Positions 38,013 to 46,348 of a stretch of 53,308 nucleotides of DNA are shown one piece after another. The stretch spans positions 1 through 53,308 of the forward strand of contig NZ_JAMXFA010000043.1 in NCBI RefSeq assembly GCF_025370785.1. The letters run 5' to 3'. The translations under genes were made by a program, and so were the position numbers. The stretch comes from Laspinema olomoucense D3b (lineage in GTDB: Bacteria; Cyanobacteriota; Cyanobacteriia; Cyanobacteriales; Laspinemataceae). The notes below the pieces were generated by a model. That model was not told where the DNA came from. It did not search any database and saw only the letters and a program-made list of their open reading frames with translations. How positions within the stretch are numbered: the stretch's first letter is position 1; every line of letters begins with the position of its first letter.

Positions 38013-38441
38013 AATCTTAATTTTTATGATTTTCTGCCCCTCCACTATAAATTCTTTGGTCTCCCTCTTAACAGGGTTGATCCCGGTTTTCCTACTCATC
38101 CCTGGTGGGTCCTGGGAGTCTATCAGCAGTTGTGCTCAGGATGAGTCAGAATCCGGGGAGGGTTTCAAAAAATTTGGTATTTTATCACAGCCAATATTTA
38201 AGTTATGTTAAATTCTCTCGAAAATCTTTAATTTTTGTCAAGGAATCATGAATTTTTAGTTTAAATCGTCTATGCTGTCACTACATCAGTCGTTCAGCCG
38301 ACATCTAAAGTCAGGAGGGTAAACATACCTATCTGAATGTATAGGTCTTTTCTACCCTCTTTTACCCACCCTGATTTCAGGGAATAGATGCTTTCCCGGG
38401 CGACAACCTTTTAAGAATTGATTTACCAGGAGTTTAGATTT
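38013..38441. other. Intergenic region and structured leader of the Nif11-like gene
   Basis: No gene. It contains a two-helix hairpin (38315-38359), a short CCCTGA-TT-TCAGGG palindrome (38369-38382) and AGGAG at 38428-38432. It is the shared upstream region of the divergent dxr and Nif11-like genes. Confidence 0.5.
38315..38382 (+). promoter_or_regulatory. Structured 5' leader of the Nif11-like gene
   Basis: Outer stem GAGGGTA (38315-38321) / TACCCTC (38353-38359) encloses a perfect inner stem ACCTAT (38327-38332) / ATAGGT (38341-38346) with loop CTGAATGT. A second palindrome follows at 38369-38382. The structure lies 60-125 bases before the start codon and could be an attenuator or RNA element. 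I could not match it to a named riboswitch. Confidence 0.45.
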
Positions 38442-38675
38442 ATGACACAGAAAAACGCAGCAGCCCTTTTCAAAGCAGTTAAAGAAGATTTAGCACTTCA
38501 ACAACAAATGCAAGCGGCTAAAAATCCAGAAGCTATCAGAAAATTGGCTCAAGAACGAGGCTATAGCTTCACCGATGAAGAATTGAACCATGAAATCAGC
38601 CAATTATCAAAAGAAGAGTTATCCTGTATGATCAATCCGGGCATTGCCCCTCGGGAACATCTGATTCGCCGGTAA
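38442..38675 (+). CDS. Nif11-like leader-type small protein
   Basis: The 77-residue product opens MTQKNAAALFKAVKEDLALQ and continues with AKNPEAIRKLAQERGYSFTDEEL, the Nif11 fold found in leader peptides of ribosomal peptides and in stand-alone nitrogen-related proteins. The tail is KEELSCMINPGIAPREHLIRR, with one Cys and no Gly-Gly cleavage site, so a modified core peptide is not obvious. No maturation enzyme lies nearby. AGGAG is 9 bases upstream of ATG 38442. It is divergent from dxr with a structured leader. Confidence 0.8.
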   Translation: MTQKNAAALFKAVKEDLALQQQMQAAKNPEAIRKLAQERGYSFTDEELNHEISQLSKEELSCMINPGIAPREHLIRR

Positions 38676-38692
38676 TTTTTCACTGTAAAAAT

Positions 38693-38742
38693 CCACACCC
38701 TCAAGGGTGGGTCTATACGGACAAAGCCTGCCGTCCCAGGCT
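38693..38742 (-). repeat. Interspersed two-hairpin repeat, copy A
   Basis: The minus-strand form shares a 32-base identical core with copy B at 40281-40331. Landmarks are a CCCTCAAGGGTG hairpin and the CTATACGGACAAAGCC element, then a second stem made by GCCTG/CAGGC. Copy C is at 50739. Confidence 0.8.
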
Positions 38743-38792
38743 GCAACAGAAGATTGACTTTTGGCGACCAAATTTGGTATAATTAGGTCTGC

Positions 38793-38828
38793 AAAAACCC
38801 GACACTCGATGCAGAGTGTCGGGTTTTT
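38793..38828. terminator. Bidirectional intrinsic terminator
   Basis: A perfect 15-bp stem: AAAAACCCGACACTC (38793-38807) and GAGTGTCGGGTTTTT (38814-38828) with loop GATGCA. A- and T-runs at both ends let it terminate both the Nif11-like gene and the convergent acyltransferase gene, whose stop is at 38831. Confidence 0.93.
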
Positions 38829-38830
38829 AC

Positions 38831-40213
38831 TCAACCGGCAATGGTTTGTTCTAAAGCCGATCGCAAATCTTGGGTTAAGTCCGCGATCGCCGATCGCCGA
38901 CTGGTTTTGTAGGCATCCCAGCGATCGCTCACCCAAATCGGTTCACCGATTGTTAGCTGGACCGACTGTTTGCCTAATTCCGGACGAGAAGAGGGACGTT
39001 CTCCTTTAATCCGCGCAATGGTATCCCACACCAAGAGGGTCGTTTCTGCAAACCGCTCAAAGGTGGGTTTTTCTCGCACATACTGTCCCGTGACTGCCAC
39101 GAAACATTCCACCAATCTCATGTGCCACATTCGCAAATTGGCTTCTTCCGCCACGCGATCGGCGAGTCCGCGTTCCAAAGGAGACAACGCCTCAATATTC
39201 TCTATATCTTCTCGATAAATCCGATCCCATCCCGCTTGTTCTAACCGTCTACAGCGGTCAATGACCGTTCCCTTAGACGGCAGTTTAAAATACTCCTCAG
39301 CTACCTGTAATGCCATATCCAGCAAGGCAGGAAGGCGAGTGGTTAAATCCTGGGGATCTCCTGCGGTATCGGGTAAGGTGCGATGGTAAAAGCGGCGATA
39401 AAAATCTTCCATTAACGATAATAAATGTTGTCCCAATCGAATTAAACGCGGGTAAAGTGAGGAGAGAGAGGGGGGAGAAATATTACCCGCAGGTTCTCCA
39501 GGAATGGGGAGGGAAGATAAGCCACAATCTAACTCCATTTGAGTCAGTAAGGCTGCCACTGCATCCCATTCTTCTTTTTCATATTTGTAGCGAATCCCAA
39601 TCGGTAAAATTGCCACGCGATCGCCTCGATTTTCTTTTTGTACATCCTCCATACACCAGAATGCTAACTGAGCAATCCCCGGTTCCAACGGACTAATAAT
39701 TTCATTATGTCCGTTCGTCCCCCCTTCCGGAGAAGCAGCCAGAGGAAATTGCCCTTTAGCAAATAGTTCCCGCGCCGATCGCAACCCCTGGCGGTCTATT
39801 TTTCCTCGGACAATGGGAGTGCCTCCTAGTTTGGGTAAGAGATATTCTAACCATTTTCCCGCCCATAATGGAATGCCGCGATCGTACATAAAATGAAAAT
39901 GCATCGGAGAAGCGAGGGCAATATTTTTGGACCGCGCCACTTGCGGAACTTCCTGCCAAATTAAGTGAGCAATGGGAAATGGGTCGTATGTACTCGGATG
40001 GCGAAAAGCCATCATAAAGCGGACTTTTTCCCCTTGGAACTGCTGATACAGTTCCAGCAACTGCTCGACATTTTCCGTTTGAATCTGCGTAATCGGAGTC
40101 CGAAATTTTCTCCATAAAGGCATTACGAATTTCGCCACCTGCAACATCACCGGATTAAAATTGGGGGGAATAAATTCTAAAGGCGGGTGAGCGCCATCAA
40201 TGGATTTAATCAT
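38831..40213 (-). CDS. PlsC-like lysophospholipid acyltransferase
   Basis: The 460-residue protein has an acyltransferase domain with the H-x4-D motif RHPSTYD (H72, D77), GGTPIVRGKIDRQGL and SPEGGTNGHNE, the PlsC/LPLAT signature set. Its extra C-terminal ~230 residues are helical and of unknown use, making it longer than plain PlsC (about 240). Acylation of lysophosphatidate or a related lipid at the membrane is the likely role. I chose ATG 40213; a TTG lies seven codons earlier. Confidence 0.85.
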   Translation of the reverse strand: MIKSIDGAHPPLEFIPPNFNPVMLQVAKFVMPLWRKFRTPITQIQTENVEQLLELYQQFQGEKVRFMMAFRHPSTYDPFPIAHLIWQEVPQVARSKNIALASPMHFHFMYDRGIPLWAGKWLEYLLPKLGGTPIVRGKIDRQGLRSARELFAKGQFPLAASPEGGTNGHNEIISPLEPGIAQLAFWCMEDVQKENRGDRVAILPIGIRYKYEKEEWDAVAALLTQMELDCGLSSLPIPGEPAGNISPPSLSSLYPRLIRLGQHLLSLMEDFYRRFYHRTLPDTAGDPQDLTTRLPALLDMALQVAEEYFKLPSKGTVIDRCRRLEQAGWDRIYREDIENIEALSPLERGLADRVAEEANLRMWHMRLVECFVAVTGQYVREKPTFERFAETTLLVWDTIARIKGERPSSRPELGKQSVQLTIGEPIWVSDRWDAYKTSRRSAIADLTQDLRSALEQTIAG

Positions 40214-40280
40214 GAGGTTAGCAACAATCAACAATCATTAAAATCGGGAGATCAATCAGGGCTGAAAATGAGTCGGTATT

Positions 40281-40331
40281 AGCCCGCACAGGCGGGCTTT
40301 GTCCGTATAGACCCACCCTTGAGGGTGCGGG
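40281..40331 (+). repeat. Interspersed two-hairpin repeat, copy B
   Basis: AGCCCGCACAGGCGGGCT hairpin, then TTTGTCCGTATAG, then an ACCCACCCTTGAGGGTG hairpin ending GCGGG. It is the most complete of the three copies (A inverted at 38693, C at 50739). Confidence 0.85.
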
Positions 40332-40357
40332 TTTAGCGAAGAACACCGGATTGGGTA

Positions 40358-43300
40358 TTAATCCCAAGACTCTAACTCTACCCGCCAATTTTGGAGGAGG
40401 GTAACCAGTTGTTCTCGACGAGTTTCCACCGTTGCGGCAATCCAAATACAACCAATTCCCACGAATAATCCAATTACCCAGCGCAAAAATGGATAGAGGG
40501 CGTTGAGAATGATTAGCTGATAGGTGGCATTGAGTAACAAGGTGACAGTTCCCACATAAAGAAAAGCACGGATTCTCAAGCTTAACCCAGCCACAGCAAT
40601 CAAGAAATTGATGATGCCTGAAATGAGCCAGTGATTGGTCATTAAGGAGATCAAGCTAATACTGGCGATCGCCAATACCCTGATCCCGTGACGGATTCCT
40701 TTGCGATCGCGGGGTTGGAGGCTGGGTTCAACCTGGGCAAAGTATAAGATAGCGGCAGCCATAGGAATAATATAAGCGATCGGCTCAGTGACCATTGCAT
40801 CCAAAAGGCCCCGCAGAATCACCCAATTGAGTAGGATAGCACTCCAATAAGTCAACCGAATTTGATTATGGAAATAGCTCAGGAATACATAAAAAGCAGC
40901 AACGATGAGTGCAGAAACAGACCATTCTTGAGTGCTGTCCCCCAAAAACCTCATTCCCGTGGTGATAATCGCGAATCCGGGGAGGAGTCTCGCCATCAAC
41001 CGCCAGGGTCTCAGGGGCCATCCCCAACGGTCCCAGGGGAAAACATCTAAGAAGTAAGCCGCAACACAGGCGATCGCACCTCCCCAGATAATGAACATTC
41101 CCTGTAAATTGCTGGGAAGATATCCAAACACATAAAAGCCCACTGCTGCGGATTCAGCCATACTGATATACACCCAAGTTTCAGCGGTTTGAAGCGCTTC
41201 GGGGCGATCGCGAGGATCGGGTTCACCCTCCTTGAATTCTGGAAACCGGCCCTGAAGCAGGGCATAATTGGTTAAAAACACCCCCGTTCCCACGCAAATC
41301 AGGTCGATTGACCCCAGGGAACTGGCAGCCGTCGCACTTTGGGAGAACACCACCACGGCACTCAACCAGATAAAACTACTCAAACCCCAATGAGTGTGGG
41401 CAAAAAATTCGACTTCCTGTTTGGTCAAATTCAGGTAATCCGTTAACCAAGGTTCCAGCCATCGATAGTTATAAACAATCGCCGCACCCAAAGTAGCAAT
41501 GGCAATGAATTTAGCAGGATCGGGTAACCCAGAAATTTGATAATAGAGAAACTCATAAGCGGAAACAGAAATGCCAATTAAGGCTAAATAAACCAGGGGT
41601 TTCGCTTCCCGGCTGCGCCGTCCAATGGTCAAGGCAATTACTACTAATGCCAAGGTGGTAAATCCACTCCAACTGGTCAAAGTTCCCCAGCGTAATGCCT
41701 GTCCCAATACCCCATAAATTAACGGAATCACTTTCCAACTGGTGCGAAGGGGTCTGCCAGTGCGACGAATCCACCACTCACCGGCTAAGGCAGCAACCAG
41801 TCCGAGGATGAGGTTGGCGATCGCCAAACTGATCAGCGATCGCCCGAAAAATATCAACGTTTCAGCGGCGATTAATTCAACACTCCAACCCAAGGCATAA
41901 AATGTCCAAGCCGCCGGAGATAACCACATCCGATAAGTGAGGGTTCCAGCTATCAAAATGGTCGCGATTAAAATCGGCACTGAGGATTCCATAAATGCCC
42001 CGAAATACAGATTAGAGGCATGAGTAGAAATCACCGCTAATGTGAGACCCCCCAGACCAATCCCCCATCCTTGATAGGCTTTCGTATAAATTTGAGCCAG
42101 GGAACTGGACCGTTGTCTCGTCACGGCATAACTGATGCACAAGGTGACGACAGCGATCGCACTCACAACAAACCACCCCTCTGGGGAAATGGGCAGTAAT
42201 CCAAATACCCCCATGTTTAATAAGTGAACCACAAAAGATAATGCAAACCCAATGGCGATCGCCGCCACAGCGGTATATCTCAATAGCCTGGTATTCACCA
42301 CCATCAACAAGGTGCCGATTCCCAATCCCAATAACAACGTTGCTGGGGTCAACAACACTAATACCTGAGCCAAAATTAACGTAGTGATACTCAATCCCGT
42401 TGCAACCCTGCGGCGATCGGGGGAAAAATGGGCGATCGCTGTCAATGCCAAGGGAGTCGCAAACCAGAGAATTCCCCAGTGTGCGGCATCAATGGTGGAT
42501 AACCCATCATAATTTCCCACCCAGAATACATAACTTAAACTAGCCAGTCCTAACCCAACGGGCCAACAACTTTCAAGCCAAGCCGAAATCCGCAGATTCA
42601 AAGCCAAATCCGGCCTTAATTCTAAGGTGAGAGAAACTGCCCATTCTGCCAGGGCGAGGGCTAATAAAAGGAACCCCCAAACGAAGATAGGTAAACGGGG
42701 AAATCCCCAATGGACACAGGAAAAGAGTGCCAGCAATCCACTCACATGACTTAAATAAACTAAAAAATCAAACGGCCCAAACTCTCCCGGACGGATGGCG
42801 CGAGACGAAGTTGGGCCATGAGTTCGCCAGTTTAAACGGCGATCGGTTACCACGGCCAGAGTGAGGGTAGAAGCTAATAAATTCAGCGATCGCATGGAAG
42901 AGGCAGGCACACTCAACAGCGTGAGAAGTACCCCAAATCCCAATGCCCAAATATCCCCGGCTTGGGCTGAAACTTTGGCTCCTTGCTCTAATTGAGCCGG
43001 TGTGCGACGATACAACCAGTCGGTTAGCCAGACAACAAAGAGTAGATAGGGAAAGAAGGTTAAGCCCAGCAATGCCCAGGGACTCTGTTGTGCCTGAGCT
43101 AGTTGAGTCCCCGTGGCGATCGCGCTGGTGCGAACTGCCGGGGGAATAATATCGCGAATTAACCAATAGCCTTGTAAGGTGATTGTAAAAATAGCAATCG
43201 TATCAAACAAGTGGAAAAATCGGGGGAGACGACGACCCAGCCACCATAAGGCTAGACCACTAATGGCGATCGCCTGCCAGGGTTGCTGTCCCACAGACAC

Positions 43301-44500
43301 CAACCAACCGGCAAACATCAACCATCCCCCCAGATAACCGAAGAGTTGAGGGGGATTCGCACTTACTGGAGTGGGGAGAATTACCACTCCGGGTTGAGGG
43401 GATACCGGGGATAGAGGTTCTCTAACGGGGGTAGAGTCTTTTGTGAGATCGGATTCCAAGATGATCCAACCCCCAATGGCGATCGCCAATCCTAACTGAG
43501 CGATCGGCACCCCGACTCCAAAAATTGCCCGTCCAAAGAGAATGGCTAAGGCATAAGAAAACAGGAGAATTTTAAAAGAATTAAAAGGCTGAAGAGTAGA
43601 GGGTGAGGGGGATTCGGAGTTAACCCCTGATTTTTTCGTCCCGGGATACACGGTTGCTAAAGCGGTGGCGATGGTTCCTAGATAAACGGCGATCGTCGGC
43701 AATCCCGGGAATGACCATCCCCAATGGAGATAACAGAGGACGGGGTAAACTGCCAGGTGAAACAGAGTCCGTCGCGATGGGCGCGCAGTGCCCAATACCC
43801 GGGGAAGCACCTGCCAAGCGATGAAACTGAGGACGGGTGTAGCAACGGCGATCGTCACCCATCCCAAGGGCGACTCCCACAAACCAAACCCATCCATCGT
43901 CCAGAAATTCACCGGCAGCAGCAACAGACTCACCCATTGCAAGGTTTGAGCCGTCAGCCGTAATTGAGACTGCCGTTGCGCCCAAACACTCACCCCCCAA
44001 AAAATCATCGTATAGGCAAATAAGACCAAATACTGACCGGCGGGGGGAAATCGCTCCCATTGGGTTGCTGCCAGGACCCCAGAGGAGAGCACCACCATAA
44101 ATACTCCAAGGAACAGTAACCAGCGGACACTCAGTTCCGCCATCAGAGACTGAATCCATTGAGGTTGACGCGGAGTTGGGGTTTTCGTCGCGGCAACAGG
44201 AGATAATACCGGAGGCAATTGAGCCGGAGTCGTGGCGTTAGTCGGGGATACAGGAGATAATACTGGAGGGAGTAGAGGCTTAGGCTCCCGCTCATCCTCC
44301 TCCACCTTCTGAGCGATCGGTGATGCAATCACCTGGGGTTCCGGTAACGGTTCGCTCAGATAGGTTCGGCACAAAACTTTTACCTGTGCATCAGAGACCA
44401 AACCCAAACTCACTAAAGCATCGAGCTTTGCCAAGAGACCGGGTTCACGGAGTCGGAGTTTTACTTCAAGTTCGATCGGTAGCTCAAAGTCAGCAGACAT
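40358..44500 (-). CDS. Giant multi-spanning membrane protein
   Basis: The protein has 1380 residues from ATG 44500. The N-terminal ~105 residues are soluble: an ELPIELEVKLRLREPGLLAKLDALVSLG helical pair, then Pro/Thr-rich linkers (SPVSPTNATTP). From about residue 120 to the end there are more than 30 hydrophobic helices. I know such proteins only as cyanobacterial hypotheticals, and no transporter motif is visible. GAGG at 8 bases upstream supports this start rather than the ATG 13 codons earlier. Function unknown. Confidence 0.8.
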   Translation of the reverse strand: MSADFELPIELEVKLRLREPGLLAKLDALVSLGLVSDAQVKVLCRTYLSEPLPEPQVIASPIAQKVEEDEREPKPLLPPVLSPVSPTNATTPAQLPPVLSPVAATKTPTPRQPQWIQSLMAELSVRWLLFLGVFMVVLSSGVLAATQWERFPPAGQYLVLFAYTMIFWGVSVWAQRQSQLRLTAQTLQWVSLLLLPVNFWTMDGFGLWESPLGWVTIAVATPVLSFIAWQVLPRVLGTARPSRRTLFHLAVYPVLCYLHWGWSFPGLPTIAVYLGTIATALATVYPGTKKSGVNSESPSPSTLQPFNSFKILLFSYALAILFGRAIFGVGVPIAQLGLAIAIGGWIILESDLTKDSTPVREPLSPVSPQPGVVILPTPVSANPPQLFGYLGGWLMFAGWLVSVGQQPWQAIAISGLALWWLGRRLPRFFHLFDTIAIFTITLQGYWLIRDIIPPAVRTSAIATGTQLAQAQQSPWALLGLTFFPYLLFVVWLTDWLYRRTPAQLEQGAKVSAQAGDIWALGFGVLLTLLSVPASSMRSLNLLASTLTLAVVTDRRLNWRTHGPTSSRAIRPGEFGPFDFLVYLSHVSGLLALFSCVHWGFPRLPIFVWGFLLLALALAEWAVSLTLELRPDLALNLRISAWLESCWPVGLGLASLSYVFWVGNYDGLSTIDAAHWGILWFATPLALTAIAHFSPDRRRVATGLSITTLILAQVLVLLTPATLLLGLGIGTLLMVVNTRLLRYTAVAAIAIGFALSFVVHLLNMGVFGLLPISPEGWFVVSAIAVVTLCISYAVTRQRSSSLAQIYTKAYQGWGIGLGGLTLAVISTHASNLYFGAFMESSVPILIATILIAGTLTYRMWLSPAAWTFYALGWSVELIAAETLIFFGRSLISLAIANLILGLVAALAGEWWIRRTGRPLRTSWKVIPLIYGVLGQALRWGTLTSWSGFTTLALVVIALTIGRRSREAKPLVYLALIGISVSAYEFLYYQISGLPDPAKFIAIATLGAAIVYNYRWLEPWLTDYLNLTKQEVEFFAHTHWGLSSFIWLSAVVVFSQSATAASSLGSIDLICVGTGVFLTNYALLQGRFPEFKEGEPDPRDRPEALQTAETWVYISMAESAAVGFYVFGYLPSNLQGMFIIWGGAIACVAAYFLDVFPWDRWGWPLRPWRLMARLLPGFAIITTGMRFLGDSTQEWSVSALIVAAFYVFLSYFHNQIRLTYWSAILLNWVILRGLLDAMVTEPIAYIIPMAAAILYFAQVEPSLQPRDRKGIRHGIRVLAIASISLISLMTNHWLISGIINFLIAVAGLSLRIRAFLYVGTVTLLLNATYQLIILNALYPFLRWVIGLFVGIGCIWIAATVETRREQLVTLLQNWRVELESWD

Positions 44501-44904
44501 GGGTAGGCCCTCATAGCGCTTATCAAGATTATGCGCCATCTTTTCTCAATTAGGCGATCGCCTAGAGCCAAATTCATAAACTGTCACAACCCCCACTATC
44601 AGGACCAGAAAACTTTTAGCCAGAGTGCCAATCTGGTTGACCAAACTTTCTGCAACACCAAGGGTTCTCCAGATCTAGACCTCTCGGCTTTTCCAGACTT
44701 GACTTTTGTCCCATCTTCTTAAGTGGTTACCCATCACCTGTGCCTTGTCATCAGTAATTGTTATATAGCGGTTCTTGCAGGAATGTGACCCTCACCCCCT
44801 TCCCCTCTCCCGTTGGCAGGCCAAAGGGAGAGGGGTGAGGGTCCAGTGTCAAACGGCACGTAAGACTGGCTATAATTATTTCATCATTCTGCTGAACCCA
44901 ACCC
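44501..44904. other. Intergenic region
   Basis: No gene. It contains a GC-rich inverted repeat at 44787-44843 and the leader of the small gene at 44905. Confidence 0.4.
44787..44843. repeat. GC-rich inverted repeat
   Basis: GACCCTCACCCC (44787-44798) is the exact reverse complement of GGGGTGAGGGTC (44832-44843); inner CCCTCTCCC and GGGAGAGGG extend the fold. This CCCTCACCCC...GGGGTGAGGG pattern is a common intergenic repeat in filamentous cyanobacteria. Confidence 0.8.
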
Positions 44905-45225
44905 ATGATCAACCCCCGCTCAGAAGGGAATAATACCAGTCCCAATCGGCTATTGCGCAAACATCCTCTCAACATAGACGACCAATCTAAACTTGCAGAA
45001 TCGAGGGCCAAATTTGAGGCCAAATGCCAAGCCATCTTTGAAAAATTGAAACCCGTTTTGAGTGAGGATTATTACAATTGGTTTATGGTCATTGAGCCAG
45101 AAAGTGAGGACTATTTCATTGATGCTGATGAGATAGAGGCAGAGAGAAAAGCTCGGGAAAAACATCCCGAGGCAGACTGCCTGATTCTCTGCATTAATGA
45201 GACCGGAGCTTGTGGACGAGCATGA
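44905..45225 (+). CDS. Small hypothetical protein, first gene of a two-gene unit
   Basis: The 106-residue acidic, helical protein ends ...CLILCINETGACGRA. There is no domain I recognise. Its TGA overlaps the ATG of the aspartic-protease-like gene (ATGA), the arrangement of coupled pairs. No clear Shine-Dalgarno sequence precedes ATG 44905. Confidence 0.65.
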   Translation: MINPRSEGNNTSPNRLLRKHPLNIDDQSKLAESRAKFEAKCQAIFEKLKPVLSEDYYNWFMVIEPESEDYFIDADEIEAERKAREKHPEADCLILCINETGACGRA

Positions 45226-45587
45226 TTGATGGGAGATTCAACCGCAAGGGGGAGTTGATTTTTGAAATTGGATTAATTACGGCAGATGAAGCGTTAATCT
45301 CCGTGCCAGCACTGTTAGATACAGGATTCACCGATTGGTTATTACTCAATAATGAAATGGCTCTGGATTTGGGTTGGGTGCAAACCCGGAGTCAAAAGCG
45401 AATGCAAACGGCAGGAGGAATTATAACTTTTAGAATTTATCAAGGTATCATTCTTTTTGATAGAGAGGAATTAATAATTAGAGCGTTGGGGGGAGATGAA
45501 ATTCCAGACATTCTGTTAGGGGTGAAATGGCTCCAGATTAAACGGCTAGTCGCAGATTATTCTCAAAATATTTTAAGGTTAGAATAA
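45222..45587 (+). CDS. Retropepsin-like clan AA aspartic protease
   Basis: The 121-residue protein carries PALLDTGFTDWLLL (active-site D-T-G at about residues 34-36) and the downstream ILLGVKWLQI (matching the I-L-L-G hydrophobic motif) of single-domain retroviral-type aspartic proteases, which act as dimers. The ATG at 45222 overlaps the previous stop by 4 bp; a TTG start four codons earlier is possible. Protease activity is inferred from motifs. Confidence 0.8.
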   Translation: MIDGRFNRKGELIFEIGLITADEALISVPALLDTGFTDWLLLNNEMALDLGWVQTRSQKRMQTAGGIITFRIYQGIILFDREELIIRALGGDEIPDILLGVKWLQIKRLVADYSQNILRLE

Positions 45588-45704
45588 TTAAAATTCCCAT
45601 TATTCATAGCATAGTTGAAGCCATGTCATGAATAATGGCACGGGAGGCTGGATGATTTTGGATATGAGTTTTGCTACAATCCAGCCATGACTGAATCGGC
45701 AGAC

Positions 45705-45797
45705 TCAGATTTTCATTGGGGTGCTGGATATAAGGACATTGGCATTATAAACTGCCGTAAAACTTGACACTCCAAGAATTTGAGGCCATTTACTCAT
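45705..45797 (-). pseudogene. Remnant of a PIN-domain toxin N-terminus
   Basis: A 30-codon frame begins 16 bp after the antitoxin stop. It encodes FTAVYNANVL, close to the FTAVYDANVLYPAP start of cyanobacterial PIN toxins paired with this antitoxin type, then diverges and stops. The rest of the toxin, with its acidic active-site residues, is missing from 45588-45704. I read it as a deleted toxin. Confidence 0.45.
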
Positions 45798-45813
45798 AGC
45801 CAATATTTAACGC

Positions 45814-46242
45814 TTACTCATCCAAAGTTTGCCGCCGTTTCTCATCAATCTTGCTTTTGTAGTGCAACACATCTTCGTAACGCACCTGTTGCTTTGTTTC
45901 CACTATTTGGGAGGGTATTTCTCCCGATTCGAGTAATTCCACCAAATAAGGATGGGACACCTCTAAAATATTGGCAGCTTCTTGAGTCGTGAGTTCTGCG
46001 GGTAAGGAAACTAGGCTAACGGCTTTCCCCTGAGCCATCTGTTCTAAAATTTCAACTAACATCAGAAAAGCAGACTTAGGAATTGCGATCGCCTGACTAT
46101 TCATTTCATCAGTCTGAATGATAATTTGCGGTTTCTCTGCATCGGTGTAACCTGCCAAAAGTCGGCTACTTTCCTGCGCTAATTTAACTTCCTCCTTTGT
46201 CGGAGGCAACGGATAGGCGGATTGAAAATTAGAAGGGTTCAT
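45814..46242 (-). CDS. Excisionase-family antitoxin
   Basis: The 142-residue protein ends in a helix-turn-helix of the excisionase type: SLPAELTTQEAANILEVSHPYLVELLESGEIPSQIV, then VRYEDVLHYKSK. N-terminal residues 1-80 resemble a dimerisation region. As antitoxin it would bind the operon promoter and neutralise a PIN toxin, but only a toxin stub follows. The C-terminus (KRRQTLDE) looks shorter than usual. ATG 46242 is preceded by GAGG; a GTG two codons earlier is possible. Confidence 0.75.
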   Translation of the reverse strand: MNPSNFQSAYPLPPTKEEVKLAQESSRLLAGYTDAEKPQIIIQTDEMNSQAIAIPKSAFLMLVEILEQMAQGKAVSLVSLPAELTTQEAANILEVSHPYLVELLESGEIPSQIVETKQQVRYEDVLHYKSKIDEKRRQTLDE

Positions 46243-46348
46243 CCTCACCTCATTTAACTCTAGTATTGCTTAAATCATCAGTTAACAATCAGCAACAATC
46301 ACCTAAAACACCCTGAACCCATTGGATATGGATTCAGAGAGAAAGTTG

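Noticed and set aside
38281-38441. Possible glutamine riboswitch before the Nif11-like gene
   Set aside because: The hairpins do not show the conserved glnA-motif core that I know; only generic stems are seen.
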